In this document: positions 1 to 7,900 of the stretch, piece by piece
Position numbering within the stretch: position 1 is the stretch's first letter
Layout: each line of letters opens with the position of its first letter
The notes under the pieces: generated by a model
Databases searched by the model: none
Told to the model about the DNA's origin: nothing
Seen by the model: only the letters and a program-made list of their open reading frames with translations
Translations under genes and position numbers: made by a program
Assembly: GCA_051653625.1 (NCBI GenBank)
Contig: JBOFWM010000103.1
Location: 1 to 8,976 of the forward strand
Origin: SFDP01 sp051653625
GTDB lineage: Bacteria; Bacillota; Clostridia; Lachnospirales; Lachnospiraceae
Direction: 5' to 3'
Length of the DNA: 8,976 bases

Positions 1-5
1 CCATA

Positions 6-41
6 ATATGATACCTCGTTTTTTTCTAAATCATATCATAT
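6..41. repeat. Imperfect inverted repeat (8-bp arms)
   Basis: ATATGATA at 6-13 is the exact reverse complement of TATCATAT at 34-41, with a 20-base loop containing a T7 run. The flanking CC (1-2) and GG (42-43) could extend the stem around a bulge. It may be an operator-like dyad or the weak 3' structure of an upstream transcript. In such AT-rich sequence a chance 8-bp dyad is quite possible. Confidence 0.3.
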
Positions 42-60
42 GGAACCCAAAAGAGAAATA

Positions 61-88
61 TAGAAATTACAAAAAAGTGTAATTTTTA
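61..88 (+). terminator. AT-rich hairpin, possible weak terminator or leader structure
   Basis: Bases 61-70 can pair with 79-88 in a 10-bp stem (one G-T wobble; core AAATTAC/GTAATTT) around an 8-base A-rich loop. The 3' arm contains five consecutive T. This resembles an intrinsic terminator for a gene to the left, but the stem has only one G-C pair and the T run is inside the stem, so the call is weak. It could equally be a 5'-UTR stem of the pilin transcript. Confidence 0.25.
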
Positions 89-138
89 TATGGTTATTTA
101 TCAAATAATCAGAATAAAGAAATAAATAAAATAGGAAA

Positions 139-144
139 AAGGAG
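139..144 (+). promoter_or_regulatory. Ribosome binding site of the first pilin gene
   Basis: AAGGAG lies 8 bases before the ATG at 153 and fixes that start. A strong site fits a highly expressed major subunit. Confidence 0.8.
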
Positions 145-152
145 AAAAGAAA

Positions 153-593
153 ATGAAAAACAAACTATGGACAAAAACATGGAGTAAAATGAAAGAGAAA
201 GAGGGATTTACTTTAATTGAAATGATTATCGTTGTAGCAATTATCGCAATTTTAATTACATTGATTACACCTAACTTACAAAAATTTATTGAAACATCAA
301 ACCAAACAAAAACAGATGCAACTGCAAAAACAATGTATACCTCTATCGCAACTTATTTAGTAGAGCTAACAGTAAGTGGAGCTACCCTTCCAACTGAAGA
401 TAATAAGCCGTCGTATAGTAGGGAAGATATAAATGCTTGGCCAAATTTTAAAGATGAATATATGCCAGAAGATTTAGGCGATAATGTACAAATAACAGCA
501 GTTATTGAAAAGGGTTCTGTTAAAAGTGTTAAAATAGATGATGGTACTTATATCGCAACGTATCCTGATATTAAAACACCCGATCAACCATAA
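153..593 (+). CDS. Type IV prepilin, probable major-pilin-like subunit
   Basis: This 146-residue protein has a class III (prepilin) signal. A short Lys/Trp-rich leader ends in Gly18, followed by mature Phe19 and the FTLIE motif, with Glu23 at mature position 5. The hydrophobic stretch IIVVAIIAILITLIT (about residues 25-39) forms the N-terminal helix that anchors the prepilin in the membrane and packs in the filament core. The family rule is cleavage after Gly and N-methylation of Phe by a prepilin peptidase. The mature form would be about 128 residues, a usual size for a compact pilin or a pseudopilin such as GspG. After the helix, residues ~56-70 (TDATAKTMYTSIATYL) match an equivalent TAK segment in the next two proteins, so all three are related. 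It contains no cysteine, so no disulfide D-region as in Neisseria or Pseudomonas pilins. Its first position, strong ribosome binding site and small head suggest the major subunit; a ComGC-like competence pseudopilin or minor pilin cannot be excluded. Confidence 0.88.
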   Translation: MKNKLWTKTWSKMKEKEGFTLIEMIIVVAIIAILITLITPNLQKFIETSNQTKTDATAKTMYTSIATYLVELTVSGATLPTEDNKPSYSREDINAWPNFKDEYMPEDLGDNVQITAVIEKGSVKSVKIDDGTYIATYPDIKTPDQP

Positions 594-647
594 GTAGTAT
601 AAAAAGGATACCAGTCATATCATTTAACAAAAATTTAGGAGTACAAT
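594..647 (+). other. Short spacer between first and second pilin genes
   Basis: The 54-base gap has no strong hairpin (only a 4-bp GTAT/ATAC dyad around 597-611) and no clear promoter, so the first two genes are probably co-transcribed. The gap is wide enough for RNA processing that would let the first gene be expressed more strongly than the second and third, but nothing in the sequence proves this. Confidence 0.5.
636..641 (+). promoter_or_regulatory. Ribosome binding site of the second pilin gene
   Basis: TAGGAG lies 6 bases before the ATG at 648 and supports that start, which places the leader cleavage glycine at residue 14, the same place as in the giant pilin downstream. Confidence 0.75.
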
Positions 648-1304
648 ATGAAAAAAGAGGCAAGAGATTTATTACAAAATAATAAGGGATTTTCCGCTAT
701 TCAAAATATTAAGATGATTGTTTTTTTATCCGTACTAGTATGTGTAGCAATCATTGCATTTTATGGCTACATAGCAACAGCATACGATATTAAAGTAAAT
801 GATACTGCAAAAGCAGTATTCGAAAGTGCATCATCTTATATGGAAAAATTAGGCAAGTCAGAACGATTAGTAGAATTCAATCGTATTGCAAGCCATTTTG
901 GTGGAATTGTTTCGGAAGAACAACAAAAAGAAATCCTTGCCTCTCTTTATACTGGAACAGATTTTGAAGAATATTATTCGAATTATAAGAAAAAATATAA
1001 AAATACAAAGATTCGTTATATAAAATTAGATAGTATAGAAATAGAACATGAGAATAGAAAAGACAACCCGATATTTGATTTCTTTGAATATACAGTGTTA
1101 GATGAAAATATTTTAGATAACACTTTTTTAATAGAGTACAATGGAAGTACAGGTGAAGTATTGAGTGTGTTATATAGTGAGAAGACAGAGACATTTAGCT
1201 ATGTTGGAGATACGACGCAAAAAAGTAATGTAATTTTAAGAAATGAAGAGAGTTTAAAAAATAAATGGCAAGGATATTCTGGAAAGAATTTGGAGGAATA
1301 TTAA
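648..1304 (+). CDS. Minor pilin-like protein with Gln at mature position 5
   Basis: This 218-residue protein has a prepilin-like N-terminus. A charged 14-residue leader ends in Lys13-Gly14, then Phe15 and the sequence FSAIQ, followed by a hydrophobic helix (about residues 23-46). The mature position 5 residue, nearly always Glu in type IV pilins, is Gln19. Lys22 sits close to the start of the hydrophobic stretch and Cys32 is inside it. In type II secretion the minor pseudopilin GspK also lacks Glu5 and sits at the filament tip, so a tip or priming role is a reasonable inference. The whole protein is a paralogue of the first ~206 residues of the next gene: both have GY(I/V)xTAY at residues 40-46 and VN(D/E)TAK at 50-55 without a gap, and both share NTFLIEY, the (N/D)xKSLxxKxQGY-type end and an IRYIxL segment. 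The gene ends six residues after the shared module, so it looks like the ungrafted version of the giant pilin head. Its stop overlaps the next start by one base. Confidence 0.82.
   Translation: MKKEARDLLQNNKGFSAIQNIKMIVFLSVLVCVAIIAFYGYIATAYDIKVNDTAKAVFESASSYMEKLGKSERLVEFNRIASHFGGIVSEEQQKEILASLYTGTDFEEYYSNYKKKYKNTKIRYIKLDSIEIEHENRKDNPIFDFFEYTVLDENILDNTFLIEYNGSTGEVLSVLYSEKTETFSYVGDTTQKSNVILRNEESLKNKWQGYSGKNLEEY
1292..1296 (+). promoter_or_regulatory. Ribosome binding site of the giant pilin gene, inside the preceding gene
   Basis: GGAGG lies 7 bases before the ATG at 1304 and within the last codons of the second gene. It selects this ATG over the in-frame ATG at 1316, which has no comparable site. 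The stop and start share one base (TAATG at 1302-1306), the usual arrangement for translational coupling. Confidence 0.8.
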
Positions 1305-1921
1305 TGGGTAGAACAATGATAAAAAGGTTAAAAGAATCAAAAGGATTTACGTTGATTGAAATGATTATAACCATAACAATAATTACAATCTTATCGGGAT
1401 TAGTAATTGCAGGAATAACTGGATATGTTACAACAGCGTATATGAATCGTGTAAATGAAACCGCAAAAACGGTTTTTTTTGCTACCCAGAATTATTTAAC
1501 AAGAGAAAAACAATTAGGAAACTTGTCAGAAGTAAATGATATAGCAAAAAGTTATGGTAGTGAAATATCAGAAGCGACATTAGAACAAATTTTTAAAGCA
1601 CAAGATCCAAATTTTGATTTTAATGCATACAAAGAAAAATATAGTACAAGTAGTATCCGTTATATCTTGCTAAACAAAGGGCAAGGAACAATGGAATCTT
1701 CAAATCCAATTTATACGATTGTAAATACGTATATAGAAGATAAGGAATTATTAGAAAATACATTTTTAATAGAATATGATTCTAAGTCAGGTGTAGTTCG
1801 TTCTGTATTTTATACAGAAAAGGCAAATACGTTTACTTATGATGGAGATCAAACTACAAGAGAAAATATAATGTTACGTGATAGTAAAAGTTTAAGAAGC
1901 AAACGTCAAGGATATTACGGA
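1304..1921 (+). other. Pilin module of the giant protein (residues 1-206)
   Basis: This part contains the leader, Gly14|Phe15 cleavage site, Glu19, an unusually polar helix start (EMIITITIITILSGLVIAG) and a ~160-residue head. It aligns with almost the full length of the protein encoded at 648-1304, without gaps for the first 58 residues and ending at a shared QGY(Y/S)G (202-206 here, 208-212 there). No cysteine is present in it. A T8 run at 1473-1480 lies within its codons 57-59. Confidence 0.8.
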
Positions 1922-4900
1922 GTAGATACTACTAGTTTAGCTAAATATAATATTGATATTGATTCTCCAAAAGAGGTAATGTTGGTAAATGAGGAACGTT
2001 TATATTTGCAATGGAAAGAATCTGATGTAATATCTACCAATCCATCATTAAATGATTCCTTAAATCAGGATTTAATTTATAAAGTAGAAGTTTATCGTGA
2101 AAAAGGAAACAAAGATGAATTATTATTTACAATTGATGATATAAAAACATCAGATTCTTATCACACTTCTTTAGCTTTGGCAGAAGCCAGATTAAATAAT
2201 AATAAACTTGTGATTTCCTATAAAGATGATATCTACCAGTTGATGTTCGATAGTGTGCATAATAGTATCTTTGATTTGTTTTACGGAAGTGAAAAGTCAG
2301 ATCAAATCGTAATCAATGAGAATGCTTCTGTTGAACAATTATCTGCTACAGATGTAATTTATTGTACGGTATCGGTATCTCTTGACGATACAACAGAATA
2401 TCAAGGGGAATCTCTTCCAGCTGTTTCAAACTTACAAAGTTCCAATTATGGTGGTGGGGATGAGAGCATTACGTTCCAAGGAACTACAACCATCGTGTCA
2501 GTAGGTGGAAATGGGTATTTAGAAGAAGATGGAACATCAGAAGAAGATGGGACTGCATTTTCTGTTCATAATGCGAGACATTTGAATAATATGCGAAATG
2601 CAAAAAATACAGCATGTTTTGTGCAAAGGGGTTCAATTGATTGGGCAACATCAGAAGAAGATGAAAATGCTGGTCTTTTCAATGAAGATTTTGAACCCGT
2701 TTCTTTTAAAGATATGAAAGGGAGTAGTATCAAACAAGCTTTAGAGACTGAGACAATCTATCAAGGAATGTATCGTGTTGCAAAGAGTAGTTTAGAAGAA
2801 AATGAAGTTTATAAAATATCCAATATTAAGATAAGAAAAAACACGAACAATAATGTAGGTATTTTCAAGGAAAATATGGGATCTATTTCAGGAATCTACT
2901 TAGAAAAATCGAGTATTAGTGGTGGACATACTGTTGGTGCAATTGCAGGAAGTAATGGATACAAAGGAATAATAAAAGATATTACTCTAGATACTTGTGA
3001 AGTAAGTGGGGGATTTTATGTAGGTGGTATTGTAGGTAAAAATATAGAAAATGCTGAAATATTAAATATTAAAAGTAAAACCAATGTTTTGGCCAATACA
3101 ACGTTAGAGGCTGTTGATACAGAAAAGAATGCATCACTTGGACAATACGTCGGTGGAATTGCTGGAGAGAATAGTGGGAGTATTAAAGAGGCGACTACGG
3201 CGATTATTGGGACTTCTACAATAGGAACAGGTAGTGTTGCTGGTTTGAAGAATGTAGGAGGTATTGTAGGAGCAAATCGCGGGAACAACGCAATTGTTGA
3301 AGAGGCACTTAATTATAATAGAATTGTCTTATTAGATGAAAATGCAAAAGATTTAGCGGACTTTGGAGGAATTGCTGGTAGCAACGACGAGCAAGGAACG
3401 ATCTCTAATAGTAGCAATATGAGAGAAATATCTATGGAATTAAACGGATACAATACGTTGCGTGCGCAAGATCGTGTAGAAAATATTGGAGGTATTGTTG
3501 GAAGAAATAATTCGACAGTAAAAAATAGTTCGTATAAAGTAGAATTAGAATCTAAAAAAACAGAATTTTTAAATAATCTATTAACAGAACTTAAGAAAAG
3601 TAAAATGCCACAATATTTTGGTGTAAATGTTGGCGGTTTGATTGGCCTAAATGAAAAAAATGGAGTCGTAAGTGATTGTACAAGTGATGGTATTGTTGTT
3701 GGATATAGAGTGGTTGGAGGAGCTATTGGATATAACAAAGGACGTTATGCGCATATCACTTCTTTTGTGGGACGAATTTTGTCTGCATTCAATACAAAAA
3801 TGACACAAGTGAGTGGACTAGTTGTGGCATCCGATCAATTAGCAGGTGGAATTTTTGGAGCCAATGAAGGAGCATCTATTACGGATTTAACAAATAATGC
3901 GAATGTATTTGCAAAAAGTGGAGCAGGCGGTATTATTGGAGTAAATGGTGCGTATGGAAGCTTTACGGAATTAAATGTGGAGAATGAAAATTACTATAAT
4001 AATTTAATTCAACCATCCTTTGCAAATGGAACAATCATTAATAATGCCACAATATCAAATTGTAAAAATACAGGACTCGTTTATGCATTAACAGCATATG
4101 CAGGTGGAATTTCTGGGATTAATACGGGAACTATTACAAAATCGAACTCTGTTGTTCGCTCTTTAGAACTGTTTACATTAGAAGATTACAAACAACTATC
4201 ATATGCCGATTGCGTAGGAGGAATTGTAGGGTTAAATATTGGAACGATAACAGGAGATAGTGGTACAACAACTGTAACACAAGTTTATGGAAGAGATTTC
4301 ATCGGAGGAATTGTAGGATTAAATAAGGGTGAAGTTTCGAATTATAGAAAAGCAGAAGGGGAAGTATATAGTAGCGGACAAGCAGTAGGTGGCACAATTG
4401 GATTAAATTGGAATAGTAAGACGTTAAGTGATAATACGGTAAACAATGATAATCTTACAATCTATGGTGAATATTTTGTAGGCGGAGCATTTGGATGCAA
4501 TGTTACAAGTCAATCTGGTGAAGATACCAGTTTTGAAAAAACAACAATTGGAAGTGAAGTGAAAATAGAAGGAAATGCTTACGTTGGTGGTATTCTAGGA
4601 TATCAAACAAGTGTTGGAACGGATTCATTTCAAGATGTTGTGAAAGATTTAGAAAATCAAAATAAGAAAGCATTTGAGGCGTATAATCATACAGCGGGAT
4701 CCTCTCCAGGTGTAGGCTTAAAGGCTACTATATTTAGGAATTGTGAAAATAATGCAACGGTAATAGGAAAACGCTATGTTGGAGGTATCATAGGATATAA
4801 TTCAAATATCTCTAATCTATATGTTACAAAAACGAATAATTATGGTGCTATTTCAATAAATACAACAGAGAATAATACAACAGATGATTATTATTTAATC

Positions 4901-7900
4901 GGTGGAATTACTGGACTTAACAGTGCGGGAGGAGTTATTGATCAATGTATTAATGATGGAGCCGTGAATTCTCCAAGTAAATATTTAGGAGGAATCAGCG
5001 AGATCAATGAAGGGTATATTCAATTCTGTGTTGTTGGAAGTTCACAAAACTATACACAAGATACTCAAATTGTTGGGGAGAATAGTGTAGGAGGAATTGT
5101 AGGATTAAATAATAAGTATGTTGTGCACTGTACAACAAGTGTATATGCAGTCATACGTGGTGGAAATAATACTGGTGGATTAGTAGGTACAAATGGAACA
5201 AATGGAGTAATCACAGGTGATGGTGGAAAGGCTAGTCCAGCATTTGGTTCAAATAATGGAGATACAAATGGAACAGAAGTTGCAGGTTCTGTTATTGGAA
5301 AGAATAACACTGGAGGAATTGTAGGATTAAATGAGGGATCCGTAGAACAAGTTTCTATTAAAGATGCAAAAGTAGCTGGTGAAACAAATGTAGGTGGTTT
5401 TATTGGATATAATGGAGCAACAGGAAGTATTACACCAGGAACATCACCAACCATTGGAGTAATTAAAGATTTAACAAATAATGCAGAACTTGTAGTAGGA
5501 AGACATATGGTAGGTGGTATTGTAGGAGCACATGAAGCATCTATAATAGAGAATTGTACCAATCAAGGAACCGTTCGTGCGACTGGTGATATTAGTACAT
5601 CTTCTGTTGCAACTGGATATGCAGGAGGTATTACAGGATACGTTGGAACTGGGGTTACGATCAAAAATTCTAAAAATGAGGGAGTTGTTGAGAGTGATAA
5701 ATCACAAGCGGGTGGAATTGCTGCAAATAATGAAGGCACAGTAGAAAATTGTACAAACATTGGGAATGTGTCTGGATCACGAGTTGCAAGTGAAAATAGT
5801 GCAATTGGTGGAATTGTAGGAATTAATGAACGTACTGGAAAAGTAAAAGATAATCGTTCTATTAAAAATAATGATGAAACAAATGTAATTGATGGAAATT
5901 ATATTGTAGGCGGTCTTATTGGGTATAATAAGGGAGAAATTTCAAATACGAAAGACCCAGAAAATAATGTAACAATCCCTATTACTGTAACAAAATCTAC
6001 AGTTTCAGGAATAAAAGATAGTAAATATCCACATATTGGTGGAATTATTGGAAAAGTAGAAGAAACAAATGATTCGACTTTGAAAAATTTCATATTCAGT
6101 GGAACGATTCGTGTGGATGCAAATGCTTCGCAAGAAAACTATGTAGGCGGAATTATTGGAAGATTGCCTCGAAACATGATATTGGAAAATTGCATATTTG
6201 ATGGAACAATATTAGGAGAGGGAAATGGATATGCAATAGATAGTTCAAGTAACAAAACAGGTGTAGGTGGTATTGCAGGATATTCGGCTGGTACGATTGT
6301 TGTTTATGGGAAAGAGATAGATGGGGGCACAGTTTATGCTTCTAATACAAAAACTAGTACAGTAGAAGGAATAAGTAATATTGGAGGGGTAGTAGGAATC
6401 ATAAATGCTACCCATACAATAAAACTTAGAATCGATGGAAATGATGAGCTAATTGGGGATACATCGAATTATTATACAAATTATACACAAGTAAGAGGAA
6501 TAGAGCGTGTAGGTGGATTTTATGGACAAACAGATTTTACAGCTTCCATTACAATATCAAAGCTTCAAAATGAAGCAACGATTCTTCCGAATACAACGGT
6601 GTCTGGAAGTGTTAATAAAAAGAAAACACCAACTGGATTTGGCGGAATCTTAGGTAGTTCATGGGCAGAAGGAAGCACGAAATATTCTGTTTTAATAGAA
6701 TCTTGTATTAACAGAGGAAACTTTGGAATTGAAAATACAACTTATGGTGCGATAGCTGCAATAGGAGGGATTCTTGGTAGTGGACATAATAATCTTTTAA
6801 CAGGTGAATATATGAGCCTTAATAATGTAAAAAATTGTGAAAACTATGGGAATTTTTATTATGGTACTACTCAAATAGGAGGAATTGTTGGAAGAATAAA
6901 ATATGGAACTATAGAAAAATGTACAAATGATGGTGATATTATAAGACCTACAATTAATTATGCAGGTGGTATATTAGGTGAGGTAACAGCCGGAACTCTA
7001 AAAGCGAAAACAATATTAAGATCGGTTACAAATAATGGGAACATCAAAACAAAGGGTGGAAACTATATAGGTGGTATATTTGGTGGAAGTACACACTCTG
7101 GATACTTTTATGCCCAGATAGAAGGTAGTTCAAGTAATACTGGAAGCATAGAAATTATTTCTTCAACAAAAAATATTATGATTGGGGGAATTGTGGGAAA
7201 TGGTACAAAAGTAAGTATCATTGGAACAAAAGAAGATCCAATTGTGAATGAAGGATCGATTACGATAAAAAGTCCTGAATTAGATCGTGCAGGTGGCATT
7301 GTAGGTTATATAGAGGGGGGGAATGTTGAATATGCGAAGAATGAGGGTGAAATAAAGTTAGAGAATAGTAGTAATAATAGTGAAAAATTCTATCATATAG
7401 GTGGAATCATTGGAAGAACATGGGAGCCGGTTAAAGTAAATAACTGTAATAATACTGGAAAAATAACTATAAACCAAGCGTTATATATAGGTGGAATTAT
7501 TGGTAGTACAGAGGGAACAGTTGAAGTAAATGACTGTACAAATGAGAAATCAATAGAAGTCACACAGGGGCTCTATGTAGGAGGAATAATAGGATGTATT
7601 AATAATAATACAACTAATGTAAAAATAAAGAATTCTATGAATATGGAAAGTGGTAGCATTGGCGGATTTAACAGGTACGTGGGAGGAGTTGTAGGAGGAA
7701 TTCACGAAAATGCCATAGGTTTAATAACCGTTGAAATAAATGATTGTACGAATTATGCCAAGATAGAAGGAAGAGAATATGTAGGTGGAATTATAGGTCG
7801 TTTAGCAGCTCGTTCAGATAATACGGGATCACAATCATTGATGGATTGTGAAAATAAGGGTGAGATTTTTGGGCAAACAAATGAAAAAAATGAAACCATA

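Larger units (their letters stand above)
1..152. other. AT-rich non-coding leader upstream of the pilin operon
   Basis: No convincing coding sequence is visible before the first pilin gene. The stretch is strongly AT-rich and contains two inverted repeats (6-41 and 61-88, listed separately) and a T7 run at 19-25. I searched for a -35/-10 pair of the TTGACA/TATAAT type and found no pair with acceptable spacing, so the operon promoter is either non-canonical or lies left of the window. The absence of an upstream gene end fits an operon start lying here, but that is inference. Confidence 0.6.

Noticed and set aside
615..623. TCATATCAT shared between the intergenic gap and the upstream dyad (31-39) as a possible regulator site
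   Set aside because: A nine-base AT-rich match without symmetry in the second copy is easily due to chance.
877..1194. Minus-strand open frame opposite the second pilin gene
   Set aside because: It lies wholly inside a well-supported pilin-like gene, and its translation is an unstructured Tyr/His/Leu-rich product typical of antisense AT-rich DNA.
1316..1318. In-frame ATG at codon 5 as the true start of the giant gene
   Set aside because: GGAGG sits 7 bases before the ATG at 1304 and would be 19 bases from this one; the first ATG also gives a leader of the same length as the upstream paralogue.
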